DNA from: Sphingomonas sp. BK580
Lineage (GTDB): Bacteria > Pseudomonadota > Alphaproteobacteria > Sphingomonadales > Sphingomonadaceae
Assembly: GCF_014194975.1 (NCBI RefSeq)
Contig: NZ_JACIAY010000003.1
Span: 62,001-126,000, forward strand
Reading direction: 5' to 3'
Length of the DNA stretch: 64,000 nucleotides
The notes beneath the pieces are model-generated. The model was not told the DNA's origin. It did not search any database and saw only the letters and a list, made by a program, of their open reading frames with translations. The position numbers were made by a program, and so were the translations under genes. Position 1 is the stretch's first letter. Each line of letters begins with the position of its first letter. Below, one piece after another: positions 18,962 through 28,987 of the stretch.

Positions 18962-19360
18962 TCAGACCGGTTCGCTGTTTACCTCCAGGATCAGGACCTG
19001 CCGCGCGTCGGTGATGCCCGCGCGCTGGAGGGCGCGATTGAGCGCGGCGCTCATGTGCTCGGCATTGATCGGCGCCAGCGGACCGCACTCGGCGCGGTCG
19101 AAATCGACCAGCGCGACCAGCAGCGCCGACCGCGTCTCGGGCCGCCGAAGATAGAGCCGCAGCGCGCTGTCGGTGTTGGCCGCCTGCAGGGCCAGCCGCA
19201 CCCGCATCCGCCCCGCGATCGCGCCGCCCTCGAACAATGGAAGCTCGATCGGATCCACGTACACGATCGGACGGTCGGTGATGAAGCCGCGGATCTCCAC
19301 GCCGCGGTCGGCCGCGACCAGCAGAAGCGGCAGCAGGGCGCGCAGCAGCGAGCGTCTCAC
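18962..19360 (-). CDS. Exported protein with a FliL-like fold pattern, unknown function
   Basis: This 132-residue protein starts at GTG 19360 behind a strong GGAGG (spacing 5). A hydrophobic N-terminus (RRSLLRALLPLLLVAA) acts as signal or anchor. The rest follows the FliL domain pattern: IVYVDPIELPLFEGG, RMRVRLALQAANTDSALRLY, RSALLVALVDF, a helix NAEHMSAALNRALQRAGI, and the terminal strand VLILEVNSEPV. Similarity to FliL is by pattern, not by strong identity. It is divergent from the 84-residue membrane protein and repeat-protein genes. Confidence 0.6.
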   Translation of the reverse strand: MRRSLLRALLPLLLVAADRGVEIRGFITDRPIVYVDPIELPLFEGGAIAGRMRVRLALQAANTDSALRLYLRRPETRSALLVALVDFDRAECGPLAPINAEHMSAALNRALQRAGITDARQVLILEVNSEPV

Positions 19361-19408
19361 GTGATCCTCCGAAAGCGAGGCGGCGCGACCGCGCACCGCT
19401 CATCCGCT

Positions 19409-19421
19409 CCTATGATAGGAC
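19409..19421 (+). promoter_or_regulatory. CCTATGATAGGAC element in the second divergent motility region
   Basis: TCCTAT-G-ATAGGA is a perfect palindrome with a one-base centre, in the 82-base gap between divergent starts 19360 and 19443. CCTATRATAGGAC is shared with 15047-15059 in the flgF/fliL gap in the same orientation. It is a candidate co-regulatory site or -10 element. Confidence 0.5.
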
Positions 19422-19442
19422 GAGCAACTCGATGGATGGCCA

Positions 19443-19697
19443 ATGCCCGGACGAAACCTTCCTCCCCGCTACCGCGTCATCACTCGCGACAGCGAGCCGG
19501 CTGATCCAGCGCCGCGCGCCGGATCAGCCGAGCGACGCTGGGACGAGGAGGCGTTCGGCGGCGAGCCGCCGGCCGCCGCGCCCACGATCATCGAGCAGCC
19601 GCCGTCCTGGCCGCTGATCGGCCTGTTCCTCCTCGCCACCGCGGCGGGCGGCGCCGCGGCGGCGCTGCTCGGGCTCGTCCCGGACGTGCTGCTGTGA
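19443..19697 (+). CDS. Small single-helix membrane protein of the motility region
   Basis: 84 residues. A hydrophilic, Pro/Arg-rich N-terminus (PGRNLPPRYRVITRDSEP) is followed by one membrane helix at about residues 55-80 (WPLIGLFLLATAAGGAAAALLG). It overlaps the next gene by GTGA, so the two are translationally coupled. It would place a cytoplasmic tail at the membrane beside an exported repeat protein. No named family is recognised. Confidence 0.7.
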   Translation: MPGRNLPPRYRVITRDSEPADPAPRAGSAERRWDEEAFGGEPPAAAPTIIEQPPSWPLIGLFLLATAAGGAAAALLGLVPDVLL

Positions 19698-21451
19698 GGG
19701 CGCGTCTCACCCTGGCGCTGACGCTGGCGCTCGCCGCGGGCAGCGCCACCGCCGAGACGAGGGGCGCCACCTTCGCGCCGACGCTCGCGCGATTGCCGCT
19801 GCCGAGCGGCAGGGCGGCCTGGCCGGTCGTGCCCGACGCCGAGTCCTGGCACATGCTGAGCGTCGCCGCGACCGAGCGGCAGCCGGCGCGATGGGCCTAC
19901 GCGCGCAGCCTGATCGGGCAGGATCGCGGTGCGGAGGCGATGGGCGTGCTCGATACCATGCGCCAGGACGAGCCCGACCTGCTCCTGCTCGACTCGTTCC
20001 GGCTCGCGTACGGCGCCGCGCTCACGCTGGCGCATCACGACGGCGAGGCGTTGCTCGCGCTCGCTCCCGCGCCGGGGGGAGCGGACGCGCCCAGCGCCGA
20101 GCGCTGCGCCTGGCGGCTGCGCGCGCTGGCGGAGCTCGCCCAATATGAGGCGGCGCGCGCACTGGTGAGCTGCGCCACCCCGGCGCTGATGGCCCGTCCC
20201 GCCGCGGCGAGGATGCCGTTCACGCTGGCGATCGCGACGATCGGGCTCGAGACGGGGCGCCCGGAGGCGGCGAGCGCGGTGCTCGCGGGCATGCCCCTCG
20301 ATCACCCCGGTGCCACGCTGCTGCGCGCGCGCGCGCAGGCGCTGCTGGGGCAATATGCCCCCGCCCGGACGCTGTTCGGCAAGGTGGAACGCGAGGGGTC
20401 GCCGGCGGACCGTGCGGCCGCCCGGCTCGAACTCATCGAGGTCGGGCTGGCGGACCGTGAGCTCGCGCCCGGGGCGGCGATCAGACAGCTGAGCGCGCTC
20501 ACCTTCGGCTGGCGCGGCGACGCGGTGGAGGAGCGCGCGCGCGCGCTCACCTTCCGGCTCGCGGCCGAGCGCGGCGACCATGCCGCCGCGCTCGCCGCGG
20601 GCGGCGCGCTGCTTCGCTACTTCGACGTGACCCGCCGACCGGCCGATTTTCACGCGCAGGTGCAGCACGAACTCGAGGCGCTGATCGGCCCGGGCGCGAC
20701 CATGGCGTTGCCGCGCGCGGCTACCCTGCTGTGGGACTATCGCGACATCCTGCCGTCGGGTACGAGCGGCAACCAGCTGATCGAGACCTTCGCGCAGCGT
20801 CTGGTCCAGGCGGGTCTCTACCAGCAGGCGGCGGACCTGCTCGCCTACCAGCTACGCAATCGCACCAGCGACATCGCGCAAGGTCCCTTATCCGCGCGCG
20901 TGGCGACGCTACAGATCCTCGCCGGCAAGCCGGGCGACGCGGTGACGCTGCTGCGGACCACGGCGCGGAGCGACTATACGCCCGAGATGATCGCGGACCG
21001 CCAGCGTGTCCAGGCGATCGCCCTGTCGCAGCTCGGCCGGGTCGACCAGGCGGTGGCGATCCTCGCTGAGGTCCCGAACAGCGCCGCGCTGCGCAGCGAG
21101 ATCCTGTGGAAGCAGCGGCGCTGGGCCGATCTCGTCGCCGCCGACCAGTCGCTGCTGCCGCGCGCCGCGGCGCCACTCAGCGACGTCGCGCAGATCATCG
21201 TGCTGCGTCACGCCATCGCGCTGGCGATGCTCGGGCGGCTGGGCGAGCTCGACTCGCTGCACCAGCGCTACGCCGCTGGGTTCGCGACCAAGCCGAGCGG
21301 CCATGTCTTCGGCCTGCTGAGCGGGTCGCTCGCCGGCCGGGGCGGGACGCGGCTGGAGGAGGCGCTCGCGGCGCTGCCGACGGTCAGCCCGATCGACTCG
21401 CTCGCGCCACTGCTCGACGCGCCGGTGGCGCCGGAGGTGCCGACGACGTGA
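19694..21451 (+). CDS. Large exported helical-repeat (TPR-like) protein, motility-associated
   Basis: This 585-residue protein starts at GTG 19694 with a Sec signal peptide (LTLALTLALAAGSATAE). The rest is almost all alpha-alpha repeats. From about residue 270 the recurring pattern is WRGDAVEERARALTFRL, LWDYRDILPSG, QRLVQAGLYQQAADLLAYQL, RVATLQILAGKPGDAVTLL, LSQLGRVDQAVAILAEV and LRSEILWKQRRWADL. I associate this pattern with large uncharacterised proteins of flagellated alphaproteobacteria. By position it might act as a periplasmic motor partner, as MotC does in rhizobia; this is inference. Confidence 0.75.
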   Translation: MRARLTLALTLALAAGSATAETRGATFAPTLARLPLPSGRAAWPVVPDAESWHMLSVAATERQPARWAYARSLIGQDRGAEAMGVLDTMRQDEPDLLLLDSFRLAYGAALTLAHHDGEALLALAPAPGGADAPSAERCAWRLRALAELAQYEAARALVSCATPALMARPAAARMPFTLAIATIGLETGRPEAASAVLAGMPLDHPGATLLRARAQALLGQYAPARTLFGKVEREGSPADRAAARLELIEVGLADRELAPGAAIRQLSALTFGWRGDAVEERARALTFRLAAERGDHAAALAAGGALLRYFDVTRRPADFHAQVQHELEALIGPGATMALPRAATLLWDYRDILPSGTSGNQLIETFAQRLVQAGLYQQAADLLAYQLRNRTSDIAQGPLSARVATLQILAGKPGDAVTLLRTTARSDYTPEMIADRQRVQAIALSQLGRVDQAVAILAEVPNSAALRSEILWKQRRWADLVAADQSLLPRAAAPLSDVAQIIVLRHAIALAMLGRLGELDSLHQRYAAGFATKPSGHVFGLLSGSLAGRGGTRLEEALAALPTVSPIDSLAPLLDAPVAPEVPTT

Positions 21452-21917
21452 CGGTCGCTCGCCCAGCCTCGCCGAGCGAGCGCTCTCGTCGGGGTCGGGC
21501 CGGGTCGCGTCCGCGCTGCGAGGCGGGGTGGTTCGGTCGCGTGCGGACACGGGTAAAGAGCGCAACGAGGCGAGCGGAAGATCCGGCCACTCCCGGCGGC
21601 AGGTCACCGTCCGCGAAGACACCCTGAAGGGCGGCGCGCACCGCCCCGACCGTCGCCCCGCCGCGGACTGCCGGAGCCCGCGTCGTCGCTCGTCCGGGGA
21701 GAAGCGCAGGCTCCACGCCCACCTGCCTCCTGGTATCGTCGCGTGCGCGATGGGCCGAGCGGTGGGCGACCGCGCCGGTGCCGGCGCCGGTCGGGTTCGG
21801 TGCGCTCGCCGGGTCGCGCCGCGCCGCGCGAGAGTGAGCGACGTCGCCTTAGGTCAGGACGGGCCGGCCTCGACGATCGTCGAGCGGGCGTGCGGTGCGG
21901 CGCGCTACCTCGCCGCG
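21452..21917. other. Non-coding gap after the repeat-protein gene
   Basis: About 465 bases between two convergent genes. Overlapping frames are Arg-rich shadows without motifs. I see no repeat element of the kind found further right, and no RNA gene. Confidence 0.5.
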
Positions 21918-22832
21918 CTATCCCGCCAGCGCGGCGCCGAGCCGGTCCTCCACCGCGAGCGTGCCGAGGAGCACCGCGCCGAGCGGTCCGGCGTTGCCGC
22001 CGAGCGCGGCGGGGACGATGAACGTCTCGATGTCCGCTACCTCGGGCAGCGCGACATAGCCGTTGAGGCTCGCCGCGGTCGCCGCGCGCAATCGCGGCAG
22101 GAGCCAGGGATTGCCCACCATCACGCCGCCGCCCAGCACGATGCGGCGTGGCACGCCGGTCAGCGTCAGCGTCGCGAACAACGAAGACAACGCGCTCACC
22201 ACCGACTCCCAGGCGGGATGGTCGGCGCCGAGTTCCTCACCCTTGATCCCGGTCCGCGCGGCGATCGCGGGGCCCGCGGCGAGCCCCTCGACACAGGCGC
22301 CGTGATAGGGGCAAGCACCGATCCAGTCGTCGCCGGGGAGACGCGGCGGGCGGATATGACCGAACTCGGAGTGGGTCAGGCCGTCGACCGGGCGGCCGTG
22401 CGCGATCATGCCCGCGCCGACGCCGGTGCCCACCGTGACATAAGCGAGGTCGGGAAGTCCCTGTCCGGCGCCCCAGCGCGCCTCGGCCAGCGCCGCGCCG
22501 ACGACGTCGCTGTGGAAACCGACCGGCACGTCGTAGCGCGCGCCCAGCCGGCGCGCGACGTCGGTGTTGGCCCAGTGCGGCTTCGGGGTCGAGGTGATCT
22601 TGCCATAGTCGCCCGAGTGCGGGTCGATCGAGACCGGGCCGAAGCTCGCGACGCCGATCGCCGCGAACCCGCGCCACTGGTCGAGCGCCGCCTCCAGCGC
22701 CGGCAAGGTCTCCTCCGGCCGCGTGGTGGGAACGCGCACTTCCTCCAGGATCGCGTCGGGACCGCGCGACAGTACCGCGATGCACTTCGTCCCGCCGAGT
22801 TCAACGCCCGCGATCAGCGGCAACTGCGCCAT
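21918..22832 (-). CDS. ROK-family sugar kinase, probable fructokinase
   Basis: Phosphorylates a hexose, probably fructose. It has 304 residues. The ATP-binding motif LIAGVELGGTKCIAVL is at the N-terminus. GTGVGAGMI is followed by the ROK zinc signature DDWIGACPYHGACVEGLAAGPAI, whose His and three Cys are typical of BsFRK-like fructokinases. RIVLGGGVM is the adenosine motif. It starts directly after the marR-type gene on the same strand, suggesting joint transcription. Confidence 0.88.
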   Translation of the reverse strand: MAQLPLIAGVELGGTKCIAVLSRGPDAILEEVRVPTTRPEETLPALEAALDQWRGFAAIGVASFGPVSIDPHSGDYGKITSTPKPHWANTDVARRLGARYDVPVGFHSDVVGAALAEARWGAGQGLPDLAYVTVGTGVGAGMIAHGRPVDGLTHSEFGHIRPPRLPGDDWIGACPYHGACVEGLAAGPAIAARTGIKGEELGADHPAWESVVSALSSLFATLTLTGVPRRIVLGGGVMVGNPWLLPRLRAATAASLNGYVALPEVADIETFIVPAALGGNAGPLGAVLLGTLAVEDRLGAALAG

Positions 22833-23276
22833 TCAACTTTCCTCCTGCACCGCGGCGTCGATCCGCCGCAGCATGTCCCTGAACTGTTCGAGCTCGACCT
22901 CGGTGAACCGGCCGAAGATGCGCCGTTCCAGCGCCTTGGCCTCGGGCGCGACCTGCGCGTACAGCGCCTCGCCGGCGCCACTCAGTCGAAGGTGATGCGA
23001 GCGCCGGTCGGTGTCGTTGGGGCTTCGCTCGAGCAGCCCGCGCCCGGTCAGCGCGATCGCGGCGCGGCTCACCGTCACCTTGTCCATGCGGCTGCGCTCG
23101 CCGAGCTCGACCTGGGTGATCGGCGCGTGCTCCGCGATCAGCGTGATCAGCCGCCATTCCGGGATCGATAGCCCGAACAGCGCGTCATAGGCGCGCGCGA
23201 TGCGGTCGCTCACCCGGTTGGAGGTGACCGACAGCAGGTACGGCAGGAAGCGATCGAGGTGGAGGCGGTCGGCCAT
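22833..23276 (-). CDS. MarR-family transcriptional regulator
   Basis: A 147-residue winged-helix dimer. The DNA-binding core is IPEWRLITLIAEHAPITQVELGERSRMDKVTVSRAAIALTGRGLLERS, with a wing at DTDRRSHHLRLSGAG. It is divergent from an alpha/beta hydrolase gene, and a TGACGTC copy overlaps its start codon, so autoregulation and control of the hydrolase are plausible. The ligand is unknown. Confidence 0.9.
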   Translation of the reverse strand: MADRLHLDRFLPYLLSVTSNRVSDRIARAYDALFGLSIPEWRLITLIAEHAPITQVELGERSRMDKVTVSRAAIALTGRGLLERSPNDTDRRSHHLRLSGAGEALYAQVAPEAKALERRIFGRFTEVELEQFRDMLRRIDAAVQEES

Positions 23277-23357
23277 GACGTCGCTGCGCTAACACGGGAC
23301 AGCGTCGAGCGGAACCGGAATGGAAATGTTGCATTCACGTGACGTCGTTATGACGTC
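23276..23357. promoter_or_regulatory. Triple TGACGTC sites in the marR/hydrolase divergent region
   Basis: TGACGTC occurs at 23276-23282 (across the marR start), 23340-23346 and 23351-23357. The last two are 11 bases apart, one helical turn, forming GACGTC-N5-GACGTC. A MarR-type operator is the natural reading; binding is not shown. Confidence 0.5.
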
Positions 23358-23410
23358 TATATGAAAGAACGGAGCGGCGCCACGGGAGGTGGGCGAGGAC
23401 GGAGCGAGCG

Positions 23411-24319
23411 ATGACGCTGGTGCGGGCGAACGGGATCGAGATCGACGTGGAAGAGCGCGGGCCGCGCGACGGTCCCGCTATCCTGCTGATCATGGGTCTG
23501 GGCGCGCAGTTGGTGCGCTGGCCGCCGGCGATGGTCGAGGCGCTGGCCGACCTCGGCTATCGCGTGATCCTCTTCGACAACCGCGACGTCGGCCTCTCCA
23601 CCAAGTTCGACCACGCGGGTGTGCCGAGCATCGTCTGGACGGTGATGCAGAAGCAGTTCGGTCGCGTGCCCGAGGTGCCCTACACACTCACCGACATGGC
23701 CGCTGACGCGGTCGGCGTGCTCGATGCGCTGGGCGTGGGACGCGCGCATCTCGTCGGCGCGTCGATGGGCGGGATGATCGCTCAGCTCGTCGCCGCCGGC
23801 TGGCCCGAGCGCGCTGCCTCGCTCACCTCGATCATGTCGACCACCGGCCATCCCGGCTGCTCGCGCCCCTCGATGCGCGCCACCGCGCTGCTGCTCCGCC
23901 ATCCCCGCAGCGACGACATCGAGGCGATCGTCGCGCACGGCACGATGGCCGGCCGCGCGGTGAGCGGCCGCTTCCCGATGGAGGACGCGATGATGGCAGA
24001 GCGGATCCGCGCCGAGACGCTGCGCAACCGCTGCCCCACCGGCTTCCTCCGCCAGATGGCCGCGATCGTCGCCGATGGCGACCGCACCGAACGGCTGCGC
24101 GCGATCGACGCACCGACCCTCGTGATCCACGGCAGCGACGATCCGCTGGTGCCGCCCGCGGGCGGGCGCGAGACCGCTCGCGCCATCCCGGGCGCGCGGC
24201 TACTCGAGATCGAGGGGATGGGGCACACGTTGCCGCCGCAGCTCATCGATCCGATCGTCTCCGCGATCCACGACCATATCCGCGCCGGCGCGGCGCCGCG
24301 GGTGGCGCGCGCCGCCTGA
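23411..24319 (+). CDS. Alpha/beta hydrolase
   Basis: A 302-residue hydrolase of unknown substrate. The oxyanion region is ILLIMGLGAQLVRWP, the nucleophile elbow is GASMGGMIAQ (Ser), the acid lies in HGSDDPLVPP and the His in EGMGHTLPPQ. The overall pattern resembles esterase or lipase-like hydrolases near aromatic or lipid metabolism genes. It is divergent from the MarR regulator, which may control it. Confidence 0.88.
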   Translation: MTLVRANGIEIDVEERGPRDGPAILLIMGLGAQLVRWPPAMVEALADLGYRVILFDNRDVGLSTKFDHAGVPSIVWTVMQKQFGRVPEVPYTLTDMAADAVGVLDALGVGRAHLVGASMGGMIAQLVAAGWPERAASLTSIMSTTGHPGCSRPSMRATALLLRHPRSDDIEAIVAHGTMAGRAVSGRFPMEDAMMAERIRAETLRNRCPTGFLRQMAAIVADGDRTERLRAIDAPTLVIHGSDDPLVPPAGGRETARAIPGARLLEIEGMGHTLPPQLIDPIVSAIHDHIRAGAAPRVARAA

Positions 24320-24361
24320 GCACGGTTGACGCCGGGCCGCGCTGAGCGCCAAGCCGCCGAG

Positions 24362-25558
24362 ATGACGCTGACCCTCTCGCGGCGCGAGGCACGCCGTATC
24401 GCGTTGACGGCACAGGGCTTCGGCCGCTCTCGGCGGTCGCGCCCCGGCGCGGCGGCGCTGCGCGCGGTCGCCGAGCGGCTCGGCCTGTTCCAGATCGACA
24501 GCGTCAACGTGCTGACTCGCGCGCATTACCTCCCCGCCTTCGCGCGGCTCGGCGGCTATGACCGCACCCTGCTGGAACGCGATGCCTGGGGGCCGCGGCG
24601 ACACCGTCGCCTGTTCGAATATTGGGCGCACGAGGCGTCGCTGCTGCCGCTCGAGCTCCACCCGCTGCTGCGCTGGCGGATGGATCGGGCAGCGCGCGGC
24701 GAGACCGGCTATCGGCGGCTGCGCCGCTTCGCCGGGGAGGATCGCGTCGCGGCCATGGCGGTGCTGGAGCGGATCACCGCCGAGGGCCCGCTGACCGCGG
24801 CCGATTTCGAGAACGGCGCGAGCCGCGGCGGCTGGTGGGAGTGGAGCGACACCAAGCACGCGCTCGAGTGGCTGTTCTGGTCGGGCCGGATCACCACCGC
24901 GACCCGGCGGGGCAGCTTCGCGCGGGTCTACGATCTGCCCGAGCGGGTCCTCCCGCCGGCCGTGCTGGCGCTGCCGACGCCGACGATCGAGGAGGCGCAG
25001 GCGGCACTCGTGGAGCGTGCCGCGCGCGCGCTGGGTGTCGCCACCGCGGCGGACCTGCGCGACTATTTCCGGCTGCGTCCCGAGGAAGGCGATCACGCCA
25101 TCGTCACGCTGGTCGAGGCGGGCGTACTGCTGCCGGCGAGAGTCGAGGGCTGGTCGCAGCGAGCCTGGCTCCACCGCGACGCGACCGCGCCGCGACGGGT
25201 GCGCGGCGCTGCGCTGATAGCCCCGTTCGATCCGCTGGTGTGGGAACGCGGCCGCACGGAGCGACTGTTCGGCTTTCGCTACCGGATCGAGATCTACGTG
25301 CCGCAGGAGCGTCGGCAGCACGGCTATTATGTCCTGCCCTTCCTGCTCGACGAGGCGCTGGTGGCGCGCGTCGACCTCAAGGCCGATCGTGTCGCGCGCG
25401 TGCTGGTCGCGCGCCGCGTCACGCTCGAGCCGGGTGCGCCGCCGGACACGATGCCGCGGCTGCTGATCGAGCTGGACCGGATGGCGGCGTGGCTCGGACT
25501 CGAGCGCGCGGTGCTGGGCGAGGTGGTGGACGGCCTTCGAGGCGGCGGTGAGACGTGA
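24362..25558 (+). CDS. YcaQ/AlkX-type winged-helix protein (DNA crosslink repair glycosylase family)
   Basis: 398 residues from the ATG at 24362; an in-frame TTG at 24326 gives a longer, less likely product. The N-terminal RREARRIALTAQGF is followed by LGLFQIDSVNVLTRAHYLPAFARLGGYD, containing the family QIDSV motif. Further HTH_42 segments are WAHEASLLPLELHPLLRWRM, FENGASRGGWWEWSDTKHALEWL and FDPLVWERGRTERLFGF. E. coli YcaQ unhooks interstrand crosslinks, and a similar role is inferred. A hairpin follows the stop. Confidence 0.85.
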   Translation: MTLTLSRREARRIALTAQGFGRSRRSRPGAAALRAVAERLGLFQIDSVNVLTRAHYLPAFARLGGYDRTLLERDAWGPRRHRRLFEYWAHEASLLPLELHPLLRWRMDRAARGETGYRRLRRFAGEDRVAAMAVLERITAEGPLTAADFENGASRGGWWEWSDTKHALEWLFWSGRITTATRRGSFARVYDLPERVLPPAVLALPTPTIEEAQAALVERAARALGVATAADLRDYFRLRPEEGDHAIVTLVEAGVLLPARVEGWSQRAWLHRDATAPRRVRGAALIAPFDPLVWERGRTERLFGFRYRIEIYVPQERRQHGYYVLPFLLDEALVARVDLKADRVARVLVARRVTLEPGAPPDTMPRLLIELDRMAAWLGLERAVLGEVVDGLRGGGET

Positions 25559-25560
25559 TG

Positions 25561-25588
25561 CGGCAGGCACGCCTCGCTGTGCCTGCCG
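25561..25588 (+). terminator. 10-bp stem hairpin after the ycaQ-like gene
   Basis: CGGCAGGCAC at 25561-25570 pairs perfectly with GTGCCTGCCG at 25579-25588, with an 8-base loop, 2 bases after the stop. There is no T-tract; the sequence runs straight into a GTCATCCTGAG repeat. Confidence 0.5.
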
Positions 25589-25680
25589 TCATCCTGAGCG
25601 TGTCTCGGGATCCGCCGCGCCCGCGGGGCCGCGGTCATCAGACGCGCGGCACCTCGGATCCTGGGACGGGCTCAGGTTGA
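25588..25680. repeat. Intergenic palindromic element, GTCATCCTGAG subtype
   Basis: It opens with GTCATCCTGAG and closes with GGATCCTGGGACGGGCTCAGG, an imperfect inverted repeat about 93 bases long, between the convergent ycaQ-like and glmS genes. It resembles the elements at 44464 and 48579. Confidence 0.6.
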
Positions 25681-25751
25681 AGCCGGTCGCGAGGGCGGCG
25701 GGCCGACGAGCGCGCACGCGCGCGGGGAGGCGAAGTGACAGAGCACCCGAC

Positions 25752-27575
<1,824 letters not shown>

Positions 27576-27576
27576 G

Positions 27577-28926
27577 TTATTGGCCGTCCTTCTTCGCCTT
27601 CATCGACGCCCGGAAGCGCGCCGCCCAGCCCGCGCGCTCTTCCTGCCGGGCGCGCCCCAGGGCAAGTGAATCCTCTGTAACATCCCGGACAATAACGGAT
27701 CCTGCCGCGACGATGGCGCCGTCTCCGATCGACACCGGGGCGACCAGCGCCGAGTTCGAGCCGACGAACGCGCCCGCGCCGATGACGGTGCGGCTCTTGA
27801 GATAGCCGTTGTAGTTGCAGGTGATCGTGCCGGCGCCGATGTTGGCCTTGGCGCCCACGTCGGCATCACCGATGTAGCTGAGGTGGTTGGCCTTGGCGCC
27901 GGCGTGCAGCACCGCATTCTTGACCTCGACGAAATTGCCGACCTTGGCGCCGGGCTCGAGCACCGCGCCGGGGCGCAGCCGCGCGTACGGCCCGACCTCG
28001 ACCGCGCCCGCGACGGTCGCGCCCTCGAGATGGCTGAAGGCGTGGATCGTGGCACCGTCCGCTACCTGGACGCCCGGCCCGAACACCACGTTCTGCGCGA
28101 TCGTCACGTCGCGGCCGATCGCCGTGTCGTGCGCGAACCACACCGTCTCGGGCGCGAGCAGCGTCGCGCCCTCGGCCATCGCGCGCGCCCGGCGCGCCTG
28201 CTGCCACGTCGCCTCCACCGCGGCGAGCTCGGCGCGGCTGTTGACGCCGGCGACCTCGTCCGCCGCTGCCTCGATCACCGCCGCCCGACCCGACAGCTCC
28301 ACCACGTCGGTGAGATAATATTCGCCGGCCGCATTGGCGTTGCCGAGCCGCCCCAGCAGCGCGAACAGTCGCTCACCGCGCACCGCCATCAGCCCGGTGT
28401 TGCACAGGTCGACCGCGCGCTCGGCGGCACTGGCATCCTTATACTCGACGATCTTCTCGAGCCGGTCACCATCGGCCGCGACGATCAGCCGGCCATAGGC
28501 GCCAGGGTCGGCGGGGCGGAAGCCGAGCACCACCACCTCCGGCGAGTCGGCCGCGTGAAGCCGGTCGAGCATCGCCCGCATCGTGGCCGCGCTCACCAGC
28601 GGCACGTCGCCGTACAGGATCAGCACGTCGCCCGCGAAGCCCGCCAGCGCCGCCTCGGCCTGCCTCACCGCATGACCGGTCCCGAGCTGCTCGGCCTGAT
28701 GCGCGGTCGCGGCGCCGAGCGGTGCCACCGCCGCCTCGACCTGCTCGCGCCCGGCGCCGACCACCACCACGGTGCGCTCGGGCCCGAGCGTCGCCGCGCT
28801 GGCGAGCAGGTGGAGCAGCATCGGCCGTCCCGCGATGGGATGCAGCACCTTGTGCAGATCGGACTTCATCCGCGTGCCCTTGCCCGCGGCAAGGACGACG
28901 ATAGCGACGGGCGGCTGGCTCGACAT
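27577..28926 (-). CDS. glmU: Bifunctional UDP-N-acetylglucosamine pyrophosphorylase / acetyltransferase
   Basis: Acetylates glucosamine-1-phosphate and makes UDP-GlcNAc. It has 449 residues from the ATG at 28926. The N-terminal uridyltransferase shows VVLAAGKGTRMKSDLHKVLHPIAG and LYGDVPLV. The C-terminal left-handed helix has hexapeptide repeats and the acetyltransferase segments NAVLHAGAKANHLSYIGDADVG and GTITCNYNGYLK. It forms an operon with glmS and is divergent from gph. Confidence 0.97.
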   Translation of the reverse strand: MSSQPPVAIVVLAAGKGTRMKSDLHKVLHPIAGRPMLLHLLASAATLGPERTVVVVGAGREQVEAAVAPLGAATAHQAEQLGTGHAVRQAEAALAGFAGDVLILYGDVPLVSAATMRAMLDRLHAADSPEVVVLGFRPADPGAYGRLIVAADGDRLEKIVEYKDASAAERAVDLCNTGLMAVRGERLFALLGRLGNANAAGEYYLTDVVELSGRAAVIEAAADEVAGVNSRAELAAVEATWQQARRARAMAEGATLLAPETVWFAHDTAIGRDVTIAQNVVFGPGVQVADGATIHAFSHLEGATVAGAVEVGPYARLRPGAVLEPGAKVGNFVEVKNAVLHAGAKANHLSYIGDADVGAKANIGAGTITCNYNGYLKSRTVIGAGAFVGSNSALVAPVSIGDGAIVAAGSVIVRDVTEDSLALGRARQEERAGWAARFRASMKAKKDGQ

Positions 28927-28987
28927 GGGCGTGCCCTGCCACCCTTTGCTTGCCAATTCCAGTATGAGGCGGCAACGCGGCGCGCGC

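Noticed and set aside
23311-23349. GGAAC near 23311 considered as a general-stress (EcfG-type) promoter for the hydrolase
   Set aside because: The nearest CGTT lies about 30 bases away, too far from the usual spacing of about 16-19.
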